NCBI RefSeq assembly: GCF_006965485.1
Contig: NZ_CP041360.1
Coordinates: 3,100,001-3,164,000 of the forward strand
Direction of reading: 5' to 3'
Origin: Spirosoma sp. KCTC 42546
GTDB taxonomy: Bacteria > Bacteroidota > Bacteroidia > Cytophagales > Spirosomataceae
Length of the DNA stretch: 64,000 nt
Below are positions 17,366-26,060 of this stretch, piece by piece; position 1 is the stretch's first letter, and every line of letters begins with the position of its first letter. Position numbers and translations under genes: made by a program. The notes under the pieces were generated by a model. It searched no databases and was not told where the DNA came from. It worked only from the letters and a program-made list of their open reading frames with translations.

Positions 17366-18082
17366 ATGGCAACGTTTGGAGAACGCATCGCTAACTTTTT
17401 CGGAGGCACGGACACGGAAACGCAGGAAGGCCTCAAGGGTTTGTTTGTTAATGAACTCAAGGACATTTATTATGCTGAAAAACAGGCTGTAGATGCACTG
17501 GGCGAGCAAGCCGATGCATCCACAACCGACGAAGTGCGGAATGCTTTTTTGCATCATCAGGAGGAAACCCGGAACCATGTAGCCCGACTGGAGCAGGTAT
17601 TCAGTAGCATTGGGGTAGATGCCGAAGAGGGCTCCTGCGACGCTATTGATGGATTGGTAGACGATGCGCAACGGGTTGTTTCGAATACCGATTCTGGCTC
17701 ATTGACACGTGATGCCGGTTTGATCATAGCTGGACAGAAAGTGGAGCATCACGAAATTGCTTCGTACGGTTCGGCTGTTACGCTGGCACAGGTTCTTGGC
17801 TATCAGCAGGCTGCGCGGCTACTGGAACAAACCTTGAACGAAGAGAAAAATGCCGATAAAAAGTTAACGACACTAGCCGAGTCATTCGTTAACAGCCGGG
17901 CTTCGTCGGAAGATAGCGGATCATCTTACCGGAATGATGATGACGCGGATGACTTTAACAAATGGGGCGTAGTTAATCCGGATGGGACTCGCTACGATGA
18001 CCCGACCAGAAGCAGTAACTCAACGGGTACGACTTATAGTGGTAATACCAGTACACCATTGGCTGGCACATCGGGCATCTAA
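17366..18082 (+). CDS. YciE/YciF-type ferritin-like protein (DUF892)
   Basis: A 238-residue protein with a DUF892 four-helix bundle at about residues 20-175. The sequence begins 'LKGLFVNELKDIYYAEKQAV', the usual family N-terminus, in which Glu residues of the diiron site lie in 'ELKDIYYAEKQ'. 'HHQEETRNHVARLEQVFSSI' (about 67-86) and 'GQKVEHHEIASYGSAVTLAQ' (about 128-147) carry further metal-ligand Glu and His residues. Family members are stress-induced and probably bind a di-metal site. The last 60 residues are Ser/Asp/Thr-rich and look disordered ('SRASSEDSGSSYRNDDDADD'). There is no signal peptide. A strong terminator follows. Confidence 0.92.
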   Translation: MATFGERIANFFGGTDTETQEGLKGLFVNELKDIYYAEKQAVDALGEQADASTTDEVRNAFLHHQEETRNHVARLEQVFSSIGVDAEEGSCDAIDGLVDDAQRVVSNTDSGSLTRDAGLIIAGQKVEHHEIASYGSAVTLAQVLGYQQAARLLEQTLNEEKNADKKLTTLAESFVNSRASSEDSGSSYRNDDDADDFNKWGVVNPDGTRYDDPTRSSNSTGTTYSGNTSTPLAGTSGI

Positions 18083-18117
18083 TAGTTCATTAGAAGTAGA
18101 CTGGTTGATTCAATAAT

Positions 18118-18176
18118 AAAAAGATGAATTTTCGGGCCCTCAATTCGTTGAGATGTGCCGAAAATTCATCTTTTTT
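18118..18176. terminator. terminator after the DUF892 gene
   Basis: AAAAAGATGAATTTTCGG pairs with CCGAAAATTCATCTTTTTT around a 22-base loop, ending in six T on the plus strand. It is a typical rho-independent terminator between two co-directional genes. Confidence 0.8.
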
Positions 18177-18209
18177 ATGGGCCGTATTTAACCTGCACGT
18201 TTTACCCCA

Positions 18210-18704
18210 ATGGACAGCCCATCTCGAGACCTACTTGATGCCAGTGAGCTTTTAGCGCAGCCCCTAAAGCCTACCCGCTGGACAAACCGGCTGGCAAATC
18301 TGCTGATTGACACGGTATTTTTCTATATCATTTTCGGTACGCTTGGTACTGCCATTGCCCTGATTAGTCCTGAATTCCTTGACTCGCTGGGTCGTATCCA
18401 CCCAATACTTAATCAGGTCCTGAGTTCATTACTTTTTGTGATCTATTACCTTGCTTTCGAAATATGGTTGGGCAAGACGCCTGGAAAGATCATAACTAAA
18501 ACGAAGGTTGTGGATCAGGAGGGGAATAAGCCTGATGTTAAGACTTGTTTAGAGCGTAATTTTGCCCGCCTAATCCCATTCGATGGGTTAACCTTTTTTC
18601 AGGCCGCGCCCATTGGTATGCATGACCGGATGGCGCATACTATGGTTGTTGATGATTTACCTGCGTTAACGTTGGATCAGTCGCTTCGAAACATACCGGA
18701 ATAG
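18210..18704 (+). CDS. RDD-family membrane protein
   Basis: A 164-residue protein with three membrane helices. After about 25 polar residues comes the RDD signature region 'RWTNRLANLLIDTVFFYIIF' (R...N...D, about 24-43). A second helix is 'LNQVLSSLLFVIYYLAFEIW', and the conserved 'GKTPGKIITKTKVVDQEGNK' follows (about 91-110). 'CLERNFARLIPFDGLTFF' and 'GMHDRMAHTMVV' close the domain. The function of the family is largely unknown; some members are suggested ion exchangers. It ends two bases before the alkyltransferase start, so the two genes are co-transcribed, although no functional link is obvious. Confidence 0.88.
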   Translation: MDSPSRDLLDASELLAQPLKPTRWTNRLANLLIDTVFFYIIFGTLGTAIALISPEFLDSLGRIHPILNQVLSSLLFVIYYLAFEIWLGKTPGKIITKTKVVDQEGNKPDVKTCLERNFARLIPFDGLTFFQAAPIGMHDRMAHTMVVDDLPALTLDQSLRNIPE

Positions 18705-18706
18705 TC

Positions 18707-19210
18707 ATGGTAACTGTTGTTTTTGAATCACCCCTTGGTTTAGTGCGTGTCTCCGGCGATGAAAAAGGCGTTGCGGTTATTTCCTGCACCGATAGTTCAG
18801 TCCAGGAAATAACCCCTGAAATCCAGTCGATCTCTCCCCTTGTAGAACCAGTTCAGGCGGCTGTTCAGCAACTAAAAGATTATTTCGCAGGAAGCCGTCA
18901 AACGTTTGATTTTCCGTTGAATCCATCAGGAACCACTTTTCAGCAAACGGTTTGGCAGGCTTTGCTGGATGTACCGTTCGGCACAACACAATCTTATCTG
19001 GCACTGTCCCGCCGGATTGGCGATGAAAAAGCGATCCGGGCAGTAGCCGCTGCCAATGGCCGGAATCCACTCTGGATTGTAGTGCCCTGCCACCGCATCA
19101 TTGGTTCCGATGGCTCATTAACAGGTTATGCGGGTGGCCTATGGCGCAAACAGTGGCTTCTGGAACATGAAGGAGCTTTCGCCAAGTCGAGCCAGTTATC
19201 GTTGTTCTAA
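18707..19210 (+). CDS. methylated-DNA--[protein]-cysteine S-methyltransferase
   Basis: A 167-residue O6-alkylguanine-DNA alkyltransferase that transfers alkyl groups from guanine to its own cysteine in a single-use reaction. The N-terminal ribonuclease-H-like domain covers about residues 1-75. The DNA-binding/active-site domain runs from 'GTTFQQTVWQALLDVPFGTT' (about 72-91) through 'YLALSRRIGDEKAIRAVAAA' (Arg finger region) to the active site 'IVVPCHRIIGSDGSLTGYAG' (about 123-142), with PCHR holding the acceptor Cys. There is no Ada-type N-terminal domain. It is the second gene of the RDD pair and is followed by a junction hairpin. Whether it is the Ogt or Ada-C type cannot be told. Confidence 0.95.
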   Translation: MVTVVFESPLGLVRVSGDEKGVAVISCTDSSVQEITPEIQSISPLVEPVQAAVQQLKDYFAGSRQTFDFPLNPSGTTFQQTVWQALLDVPFGTTQSYLALSRRIGDEKAIRAVAAANGRNPLWIVVPCHRIIGSDGSLTGYAGGLWRKQWLLEHEGAFAKSSQLSLF

Positions 19211-19286
19211 GAATAGAACGCTGATGAATGGATTAAAAATGATTTTATCCTAATCAATCTGCTCAATCTGCGTCATCAGCGTTCCA
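19211..19286. repeat. junction hairpin, 'AACGCTGATGA' class
   Basis: GAACGCTGATGAATGGATTA faces CTGCGTCATCAGCGTTCCA; the centre carries GATTTTATCC and TAATCAATC words. It separates two convergent genes. Words of this kind (AACGCTGATGA...GATTAA) are, to my knowledge, met in other Bacteroidota as well. Confidence 0.8.
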
Positions 19287-19289
19287 TTT

Positions 19290-19931
19290 TCAAAACAACT
19301 CACTCAAATACACGACCACACCCAACGAGATGCGAAACGCCATTACATCGGCCTTTTCATCGAAATAATTGACACCGGTTACATAAACGGGTGATTTTGC
19401 GCCTGCCTGTAAGCTTCCGTTTAGTGTTATCGCAACCGGTAACGAGACAAAGTAATTAAGACCTGCTCCAACATGTAAAGCACCACCCTTAAATAAAATA
19501 TTGTCGCGCCCGCCGTTTCCATTAAGTACCAGGTCTGCCTTACCTGTTTGATAGGCGTAACCCAGTTCAGCAAAGGGGCGTAAGGCCTGGGTCGTTGTCG
19601 AAAAATTAAAACGCAGACCGGCTGTTGCGTGGGAAAAATGGAAAGACTTTCCAGCTATTTTGGTTGCGTCCAGGAAGGCAATATCGTACTGGGCGAAGAC
19701 GTCGAGCCGTTGATTAAAACCATATCCTATCCGGCCACCAATACCCGGTCCGCTGCCAGCATTCTCGTCTAAATATTGAAAATGATCTGAGGACCAGCCC
19801 AGGTAATGCCCCTGTAACGTAAAACTGAGCCCTTCGGTAGTCGATTTCTGGCGGATCGTCTGCGCCCATAGGCTGTTCGATACGAATAAACTTACAACGA
19901 AGAAAAGGAATGAAAATCGGATGGATTTCAT
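19290..19931 (-). CDS. outer-membrane beta-barrel protein (porin-like)
   Basis: A 213-residue exported protein. The ATG at 19931 gives a clean signal peptide ('MKSIRFSFLFFVVSLFVSNS' then 'LWAQT', cleavage about residue 25); the frame extends three codons up to a TTG. The mature part alternates hydrophobic and polar residues in eight or more strands, with patterns such as 'GRIGYGFNQRLDVFAQYDIA', 'HATAGLRFNFSTTTQALRPF', 'AELGYAYQTGKADLVLNGNG' and 'LHVGAGLNYFVSLPVAITLN'. This fits the small OmpA/OmpW-like beta-barrel fold. The C-terminus is 'ISLGVVVYLSELF', with the terminal Phe expected for barrel assembly. The ligand is unknown. It is adjacent to the Ser/Thr signalling block on the same strand, but 43 bp away and with no functional link shown. 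Confidence 0.85.
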   Translation of the reverse strand: MKSIRFSFLFFVVSLFVSNSLWAQTIRQKSTTEGLSFTLQGHYLGWSSDHFQYLDENAGSGPGIGGRIGYGFNQRLDVFAQYDIAFLDATKIAGKSFHFSHATAGLRFNFSTTTQALRPFAELGYAYQTGKADLVLNGNGGRDNILFKGGALHVGAGLNYFVSLPVAITLNGSLQAGAKSPVYVTGVNYFDEKADVMAFRISLGVVVYLSELF

Positions 19932-19974
19932 GATAATCAAGCTATTAAGTGAGGGGATGTAGTAATAAGGGTTC

Positions 19975-21801
19975 TTAGAAATTCAGGACATCGTCGCCGG
20001 TTCGGACTTCAAATGTTTGCCCGGACCGGAACAGTACCGCTTGTCCTTTTGCCTCGTCGCTGAACGTAGCCGACCGAAGGGCAATGCGTTTACCATTCAC
20101 CGCTTCAACAGCCGTAATCCGAAATTCAAGTAGGTTTTTCTTGCGGAACACATCGCCATCGGCCCGTTTGATCCGACTTATTTCGCCATATGCCGTTGCT
20201 CCGCTTTGAATGACCACTTCGCCATCGCTCATCACTGGCTCAGTGACCCGAAAGCGGATGGACTGACCTTCCTGAGAACCATCTGATGAAAGTCCATCAA
20301 CCAGAGCCAGATTTACCCGTAGACGTCGGATGGCAATGGATTTGTGGGTGACGGTAGATTTAGGAATTATGGCTTCAGGTGCTGGCTCCGATCGGGTAGC
20401 TGGGGTACCTGGATTCGCTGGCGTTTCAGTGGGCTTAGGGATTTCCGGTGATCCAGCGACTGGCTTTTTAACCAGGACAGGGCTATTACTATAGGGGCGA
20501 GGGCTGACCGATTTGGGCTGCTTTCCAATAACCTTCTTTTCCTCGGGAGCTGGTTGCTCCTGCCTGGGCTCGGGTACGGCAATGGTACTGGGCTTGTTGG
20601 ATGGGGTTTCGTTTACTGCCACCGTAGTAGTGGCTGGCTCTACCGGTTGTTTGGCTAATCCGGATGCTACGGTGTTACTCGTGACGCCTGTTTGAGCCTG
20701 ATGCGTTGATAGGGTATCGTCGGATCTGTCGAAAAATAATAACCCAATAAAGACGAAGGCAATCAGGATGAAGATACCTGCCAAGAGCGTTTGCCAATTG
20801 TCGGATACCCAGCTTGTAGTCTGTGATTTGTTGGTTGATTTTCGCTCTGGCTGAATCTCGGTTGTTTCGAGCAATACCGTTTTACGGACGGGCTGAATGT
20901 TCAATACATCCGTAGTGGGTGCAGGCTTTGGAGAAACCAATAACGATGGATCGAGAGAGGGTATCTGCGAAAAAAACGGCTGAAGTGCTTTTTGAAATTC
21001 CCTGGCATCGGCAAACCGCTTGGTCGGATTTTTCTCAAGGGCTTTATTGACAATTGCTTCCAGCTCTTTCGGGACATTCGCGTTCAGTTTCCGAAGGGCA
21101 ATAGGTTTCTCCCGGATAATTGCCTGCATCAGGGCATAATCCGTTTTGCTGGCAAAAGGGAGTTTTCCTGAGAGTAATTCATACAACAGAATACCCATAG
21201 CGTACAGGTCCGAAGCAGGTGAAGGCGCTTCTCCCTGAACGAGTTCTGGGGCCATGTATTCCAGCGTTCCCACAATGCGGTTGACCTGCGTCAGGCGTTG
21301 GTTGCCAACTACACGGGCAATCCCGAAATCCATTAATTTGATGCTACCTTCTGGCGTAAGCATCAGGTTGGCGGGCTTGATGTCGCGGTGTAAAATGCCT
21401 TTCCGGTGGGCATGGGCGAGCCCTTCCAAGCCCTGACGGGTGATCTCAGCGGCCACCGAAGCGGGTAAAGCGCCGGTTTTTCGAACCAGACTTTCCAGGC
21501 TGTCACCTTCAACGTACTCCATGGCCATGAAATAATCGGAACCATCCTGCAGGAAATTATACACAACAGCAATATTGGGGTGGTTGAGCCGGGCCAGAAT
21601 CAGCGCTTCGTTACGGAAACGCTCCATGAACGAGGTCTGGTTAACCAGATGAGTGTGTAGCATCTTGACCGCAACAAGTCGTTCGAGATGCGTATCAATG
21701 GCCTGATATACGGTCCCCATCCCGCCTTCGCCCAGTAGCGATTCAACGCGGTAGTGATGGATCAATCGGCCTTTCATAGTTGGTTGCATGGCGGTTGTCA
21801 T
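19975..21801 (-). CDS. transmembrane serine/threonine protein kinase
   Basis: A 608-residue Hanks-type kinase. The N-terminal kinase domain (about residues 17-278) has the P-loop 'LLGEGGMGTVY' (22-32), the ATP lysine at about 46 ('VAVKML'), 'ILHRDIKPANLM' (136-147), 'LMDFGIARV' (156-164) and 'GTLEYMAPE' (178-186), so it should be active. A Pro/Thr-rich linker surrounds one membrane helix (about 337-357, 'LLAGIFILIAFVFIGLLFF'). After a second Pro/Lys/Thr-rich linker, the last ~115 residues form a strand-rich domain ('IRFRVTEPVMSDGEVVIQSG', 'GKRIALRSATF') that I do not recognise and that should lie outside the inner membrane. The start overlaps the phosphatase stop by four bases (ATGA), so the pair is translationally coupled. 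It is last in the minus-strand block. Confidence 0.93.
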   Translation of the reverse strand: MTTAMQPTMKGRLIHHYRVESLLGEGGMGTVYQAIDTHLERLVAVKMLHTHLVNQTSFMERFRNEALILARLNHPNIAVVYNFLQDGSDYFMAMEYVEGDSLESLVRKTGALPASVAAEITRQGLEGLAHAHRKGILHRDIKPANLMLTPEGSIKLMDFGIARVVGNQRLTQVNRIVGTLEYMAPELVQGEAPSPASDLYAMGILLYELLSGKLPFASKTDYALMQAIIREKPIALRKLNANVPKELEAIVNKALEKNPTKRFADAREFQKALQPFFSQIPSLDPSLLVSPKPAPTTDVLNIQPVRKTVLLETTEIQPERKSTNKSQTTSWVSDNWQTLLAGIFILIAFVFIGLLFFDRSDDTLSTHQAQTGVTSNTVASGLAKQPVEPATTTVAVNETPSNKPSTIAVPEPRQEQPAPEEKKVIGKQPKSVSPRPYSNSPVLVKKPVAGSPEIPKPTETPANPGTPATRSEPAPEAIIPKSTVTHKSIAIRRLRVNLALVDGLSSDGSQEGQSIRFRVTEPVMSDGEVVIQSGATAYGEISRIKRADGDVFRKKNLLEFRITAVEAVNGKRIALRSATFSDEAKGQAVLFRSGQTFEVRTGDDVLNF

Positions 21802-22736
21802 TGAGGTAGTTCCAGATCACGAGTGAAGGGCAAGTCGATTTCACGGGTTTCTTTGGTGGTCGTTGTGGTATCGGAAACGACCCGCTCGGCAAGCACAATG
21901 GTTATATTGTCGTGTCCGCCCCGGTTCTTCGCTAGTTTGACTAATTCGTCGGCGGCATCGTGCAGGTTGGCCTGTTGCAATACCTGTATGAAATCGGCAT
22001 CGAGGCAATATTCATACAGACCATCGGAGCAGAGTAACAGCCGGTCGCCCGAATCGAAAGGCAGAACACATCGTCCCAAATCCACCCGAATATCGGCTTT
22101 GGTACCCATTGCCTGCGTCAGCACGTTTCGTTCTGGATGGCTGGCAGCGGCTTCGGGGGTAATCTCGCCCGACCGAAGTAACTCCTGGATATAGGTATGA
22201 TCCTGGGTTAACTGGATAAGCTGCCCCGTTTTAAATAAGTAGGCCCGGCTATCGCCAACGTGGGCGAAGTAAAGTTGCTGGTCATGAACCACAATGGCTG
22301 TGCAGGTGGTGCCCATGCCTCGAAACGCATCGTGCTGCCGGGCTTCATCGAAGATCTGCCGATTGGCCATCTGGAATGCTCGTAACAAACTTTTCTCAAT
22401 GGATTCAGAATGCTGAAAATATTCCCGGTTCACGATTTCGGCGGCCATTTGGCTGGCTACCTCTCCGGCTAGATGCCCACCCATGCCATCGGCTACGAGC
22501 AGGAGATGGCCTTTAATCCGACGAAGGCCTTCGTCGGCCAGGCGGACAAACAGGCCGGTATCTTCATTGTTTTGCCGGACATTGCCCAGATCAGAAACCA
22601 CCACGGCGTTGACTTCATCGACTGGTGAGCTTCCAGTTGGCGCAGGGCTGGTGGGTTGTTCAACAACCGATTCGGCGGTTTCCGGAAGCGCGGCCGGATC
22701 GTTGCTGCCGAATAGCCAGTTAAAGAAATTTTTCAT
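21798..22736 (-). CDS. PP2C-family protein phosphatase
   Basis: A 312-residue PPM/PP2C metal-dependent Ser/Thr phosphatase, the expected counterpart of the two kinases that flank it. Motifs: 'VVSDLGNVRQNNEDTGLFV' (about residues 48-66, metal Asp/Glu), 'LLLVADGMGGHLAGEVAS' (about 78-95, DGMGG with metal Asp), 'TCTAIVVHDQQLYFAHVGDS' (about 144-163, GDSR), 'RLLLCSDGLYEY' (SDG) and 'GGHDNITIVLA' (GxDN). All metal-binding Asp residues appear intact. The N-terminus is a short amphipathic stretch ('MKNFFNWLFG') that could lie on the membrane. The C-terminal tail 'TTTTKETREIDLPFTRDLEL' is Thr-rich and may be a kinase target. No membrane helix is predicted. Confidence 0.94.
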   Translation of the reverse strand: MKNFFNWLFGSNDPAALPETAESVVEQPTSPAPTGSSPVDEVNAVVVSDLGNVRQNNEDTGLFVRLADEGLRRIKGHLLLVADGMGGHLAGEVASQMAAEIVNREYFQHSESIEKSLLRAFQMANRQIFDEARQHDAFRGMGTTCTAIVVHDQQLYFAHVGDSRAYLFKTGQLIQLTQDHTYIQELLRSGEITPEAAASHPERNVLTQAMGTKADIRVDLGRCVLPFDSGDRLLLCSDGLYEYCLDADFIQVLQQANLHDAADELVKLAKNRGGHDNITIVLAERVVSDTTTTTKETREIDLPFTRDLELPQ

Positions 22737-22748
22737 GAGCGCGGGGGG

Positions 22749-23945
22749 CTATCGGTCAAAATAACACTGATAAAGGTCCTGTACTTCGGGGTCAATGATA
22801 AACTGCTGCTCGGCTCCCAGGTGCCGAATGGTAATCGGAAGTGGCTGGCCGGGTGTCCGTTTTACCACAAAGGGTTCTTTGGATTGTACGCTTCCATCGG
22901 GCATAACAAGCTCAAGATCATAGTCGGCGTTGAGTACTTCGACCCGAATCTGTTCATACTGTTCAGGCGGTTGGATAACGGTCTCTTCGGATTTTACAGG
23001 CTTCGTTACAGTGCGGTTGACGAAGGTAATCCCAGCTATACTGATGGCTCCGGCTAGCAGCCAGTACCGGATAGTAACGGGCCAGTTGAGCGTTGGTAAG
23101 GCTGGTAGTGAGAAAAGGTTTTCTGCAATAAATCCTTGTTCAACCGGTTTTTCCAGGATTGATTCAATGTCTGCGGCATTGGGTCGTTTGGCTGGATTTG
23201 TTTGCAGGCATTGGGTAATCACGGATGCCAGTTCCGGCGAAAGGGTAGGGTTAAGTAAGAGCGGGCGGGTGAAGTGCCCATGGTCAATTTGATGGCGTAG
23301 AAGAAGCGGATTCCGTTCGTCGAAGGGCAGGTGCCCCGTTGTCATTTCGTAGAGCAGAACACCCAGGGCCCAAACATCCGATTTTGGTTCAACCTGAGCC
23401 CGAAACTGCTCGGGGGCCATAAATTCAGACGTTCCAACGGCGTGTCCAACCTTCGTTAACTGAGGAGTATAGCGCCCTTTGGCAATTCCGAAATCAAGTA
23501 CTTTAACCTGACCATCGGGGCGAATCCGAATATTTGATGGTTTCAGATCCCGGTGTATAATGCCCATCTGATGCAGGTAAGCAACGGCCCTGGCAATTTG
23601 CCGGATGATCCGGCTTGCTTCTTCGTTACTCAGTCGTTCTCTCCGTCGAATCAACTCATCCAGGGATAGTCCGTCGATCCATTCGATAACCAGCGCTGGG
23701 CGATCATCAATCAGCGTGACATCGTACAGGGCAGCAATATTGAGATGCGAAATAGATGCCTGGAGCGATGCTTCGTTGCGGAACCGGGCGGCAAACTCAG
23801 GTCGGTATAAAACTTTCACGGCCGCCTGCCGACCCGTTTCCAGATTCCATGCTTTAAACACTTCCCCCATTCCCCCCGCACCGACGTAATCGGTCAGGCG
23901 GTAGCCAGCAACAACGCGGTGGAGGTAGGAGTGAGCGGGTAGCAT
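22749..23945 (-). CDS. second transmembrane serine/threonine protein kinase
   Basis: A 398-residue Hanks-type kinase, upstream of the phosphatase with a 12-bp gap. Kinase domain at about residues 13-275: 'VGAGGMGEVFKAW' (21-33), ATP lysine about 44 ('AAVKVL'), 'IIHRDLKPSNIRI' (129-141), 'VLDFGIAKG' (149-157), 'GTSEFMAPE' (171-179). One membrane helix is seen at about 290-312 ('YWLLAGAISIAGITFV'). The remaining ~85 residues form a small strand-rich domain ('IRVEVLNADYDLELVMPDGS', 'KEPFVVKRTPGQPLPITIRH') that resembles a PEGA-type repeat. It shares only the kinase fold with the 608-residue kinase; the extracytoplasmic parts differ, so the two may sense different signals. Residues needed for catalysis are present. 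Confidence 0.93.
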   Translation of the reverse strand: MLPAHSYLHRVVAGYRLTDYVGAGGMGEVFKAWNLETGRQAAVKVLYRPEFAARFRNEASLQASISHLNIAALYDVTLIDDRPALVIEWIDGLSLDELIRRRERLSNEEASRIIRQIARAVAYLHQMGIIHRDLKPSNIRIRPDGQVKVLDFGIAKGRYTPQLTKVGHAVGTSEFMAPEQFRAQVEPKSDVWALGVLLYEMTTGHLPFDERNPLLLRHQIDHGHFTRPLLLNPTLSPELASVITQCLQTNPAKRPNAADIESILEKPVEQGFIAENLFSLPALPTLNWPVTIRYWLLAGAISIAGITFVNRTVTKPVKSEETVIQPPEQYEQIRVEVLNADYDLELVMPDGSVQSKEPFVVKRTPGQPLPITIRHLGAEQQFIIDPEVQDLYQCYFDR

Positions 23946-23953
23946 GGATAGAC

Positions 23954-24050
23954 GGAGTTTATAGTTTGGAGTCTGAAGTTCGTAGTTTGATGTTACGGTA
24001 CCCTGATTAAGCGTCAGCCAACTTCAAACTACGAACTACAAACTTTAAAC
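23954..24050. repeat. junction hairpin, 'GTTTGAAGTTTATAG' class
   Basis: GGAGTTTATAGTTTGGAGTC and TGAAGTTCGTAGTTTGATG face ACTTCAAACTACGAACTAC and AAACTTTAAAC. It lies between the FHA-protease and the second kinase (both minus strand). A second copy of this word class is at 53.5 kb. Confidence 0.85.
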
Positions 24051-24055
24051 AGTTA

Positions 24056-25753
24056 TTATTCAACCACTTGCCGACGGCCCATTAACTCCAGACCGTATTT
24101 GATGGGGATTGCGAAGGTGATTCGGGTGGCATCTTCCCGGCTGGTGCTGGCGGAGAATATACCAATGGCGTTACCATCTTTGTCAAATACGGGCCCACCA
24201 CTGTTGCCTGCTCCCGTTGCATTGGCTGTAAGCTGGTAGTAGTCACCAAATTCGCTGTAGTAAGCGGCTGCTTTCCCGGCCGACTGTCCGCGCAGAATCT
24301 TGCCAATATTGCCCGGTGTGACCGTTACATCGGGCACTTTAACGACCTGAGGATTCCGGTTGGCAAAGTCAGACGAATACTCGCCTACGAAAACATCGGG
24401 TGAAATGCCAGGGTAGCCCATAACCGTGATCGGCTGACCAACAGCAATATCTTTGTCGGCATCGCGCAGTTTAACCGGGGTGAGCGTTTCGGGCAGGTCG
24501 ATTTTAATAATGGCTACATCGTGTTTCGAGGAAACAATGGGCTTACCCTGCGCTGGGAACCGTTGCTCGTTCTTATTGAAGGTAACGTCGAGGTAGGTGT
24601 TCTCGCCTTCAATTACTTTCCCTGACATTGGCTTTTTGCCGAAGAACTGGGTTTCGCCGGGCACCCAACGGAATTCCTGTACTGGCGTTGGGCTAATTTC
24701 CCAACCTTTAGCCCCTTCTACCAACAACATACCAGGGAAGGCATCCTGCGGGAAGCTGTAATAGGAATTCCAGGCGGCTGCTACGTGTCGGTTCGTCAGA
24801 ATATGCCCCTGGGGCGATACAACAAAGCCGGTTCCACTGGCTCCTGCCATGGCAATTGGCTTACCAACGGCCACATTTCGCTTCAGACCCAACAAGGGTT
24901 CAATTTTACCCGAAGACGTTTCAATATACATGGCCACGTTAACTACACTTCCGTCTTTCTGCTTTACGGGCATGTATTCGTGGTAAATGTCGTCGCCGGT
25001 TGGAGTATACGTTAGCTTGTAGCCAAATTCAATGAAAACAACTTTGCTGGTGTTGGCAGTAGCAATCTGTTCGGCGTTTAGGCTATTGTCTTTGACACCC
25101 TCATGAATGACCTCCTTCGTTTTCACATAATAGGTTTTGGTGTCTGGCTTGATTTTGTCTTTGAAGGCATAACCCAGCCCTGATAATACAACCAGCAAAC
25201 CGGCTACGCTCAGCAACACGCCCTTGTTCGTTTTCCGACGCTCGGTCATCATCATCCGCTCAACGGTTTGTTTGCCAAGGCCAACTTTGTGCGGAACTGC
25301 GATATCGCTTTCGTTCGATCCGCTATGGGTTTCGGCCAGGCTCATTTCTGTCGTTGGTTTGAACGACGGAATGTCGACAACGCGGGTGCTCATCATTAGT
25401 TCGGCAGGGCGAGGGTTCAAATCGAACTGGAAAACAGGACCGCCCTGACCCAGTTGAATTTCATCGCCAGGCTGAATAGGAGCGGAGTTGCTGATGCGGC
25501 TCTTGTTGACGAAAATGCCGTTTCGGGAGTTGTTGTCTACGACACTGAATGATAGCTCGTTACCAGGGTCGCGGACAATTTTGCCGTGATCGCGGGAAAC
25601 GGCTGAGTCGCGTTCCGGATCGAATCGGATAACATTGGTGGTGGCCCGGCCGAAGCTCAGTTCGTTGTATTTCTTGTAATCGAACTCTTCGACCTGATTT
25701 GCTTTGCTACCGGTTAAGTGACGGATGACGTAACGATTGACTAGAGTTGCCAT
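24056..25753 (-). CDS. FHA-domain transmembrane trypsin-like protease
   Basis: A 565-residue fusion. I chose the ATG at 25753 ('MATLVNRYVIRHL'); the frame runs 17 codons further up without a good start. An FHA phosphothreonine-binding domain covers about residues 10-112, with 'FGRATTNVIRF' (34-44), 'VSRDHGKIV' (52-60) and 'NNSRNGIFVN' (74-83). One membrane helix is at 178-197. The trypsin-like domain then has His323 ('LTNRHVAA'), Asp412 ('HDVAIIKIDL') and Ser518 ('GAGNSGGPVF'), a complete triad. The FHA domain is cytosolic and the protease extracytoplasmic by the positive-inside rule. No PDZ domain is seen. It presumably couples kinase output to periplasmic proteolysis. It heads the minus-strand block before the kinases. 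Confidence 0.92.
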   Translation of the reverse strand: MATLVNRYVIRHLTGSKANQVEEFDYKKYNELSFGRATTNVIRFDPERDSAVSRDHGKIVRDPGNELSFSVVDNNSRNGIFVNKSRISNSAPIQPGDEIQLGQGGPVFQFDLNPRPAELMMSTRVVDIPSFKPTTEMSLAETHSGSNESDIAVPHKVGLGKQTVERMMMTERRKTNKGVLLSVAGLLVVLSGLGYAFKDKIKPDTKTYYVKTKEVIHEGVKDNSLNAEQIATANTSKVVFIEFGYKLTYTPTGDDIYHEYMPVKQKDGSVVNVAMYIETSSGKIEPLLGLKRNVAVGKPIAMAGASGTGFVVSPQGHILTNRHVAAAWNSYYSFPQDAFPGMLLVEGAKGWEISPTPVQEFRWVPGETQFFGKKPMSGKVIEGENTYLDVTFNKNEQRFPAQGKPIVSSKHDVAIIKIDLPETLTPVKLRDADKDIAVGQPITVMGYPGISPDVFVGEYSSDFANRNPQVVKVPDVTVTPGNIGKILRGQSAGKAAAYYSEFGDYYQLTANATGAGNSGGPVFDKDGNAIGIFSASTSREDATRITFAIPIKYGLELMGRRQVVE

Positions 25754-25945
25754 GATTTTGTATATGTCTTGGGGTGAAAAGTGATTGCCGTTTGACTGAT
25801 ACAAAGTTGGCGGATGGGCCGTCGGTGGGAAATCGGGGAAAGCCCTGATTTGCTTCCCGGCGAACCTATATTTTTCATCTATAGGTTTTCCTATATTTTG
25901 ATCCAGCTCCTTGTCATTGAGCTTGTTAAATGACTACTTTGGATA

Positions 25946-26058
25946 GCGAATGAGTGAATAAGTGAATGAGTAAATGAGTGAAAGTGCGAAAACCAGCAAG
26001 CACTCATTATCCCTTTCGCTCGTTCGCTCATCTACTCTTTCACTCATTCGCTCTTTAG
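25946..26058. repeat. junction hairpin, 'GAATGAGTGAATAAG' class
   Basis: GCGAATGAGTGAATAAGTGA and ATGAGTAAATGAGTGAAAG face CTTTCGCTCGTTCGCTCATC and TACTCTTTCACTCATTCGC. The right arm ends a few bases before the ATG of the histidine kinase. It lies between divergent genes, so it cannot be a shared terminator. Confidence 0.85.
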
Positions 26059-26060
26059 TT

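Noticed and set aside
19975..25753. Type VI secretion regulatory cluster (PpkA/PppA/Fha)
   Set aside because: No Tss structural gene lies in the window, and the FHA protein carries a protease domain instead.
25974..26060. N-terminal extension of the histidine kinase
   Set aside because: It is the translation of a low-complexity hairpin (Ser/Leu repeats); the ATG at 26061 directly gives a signal peptide.
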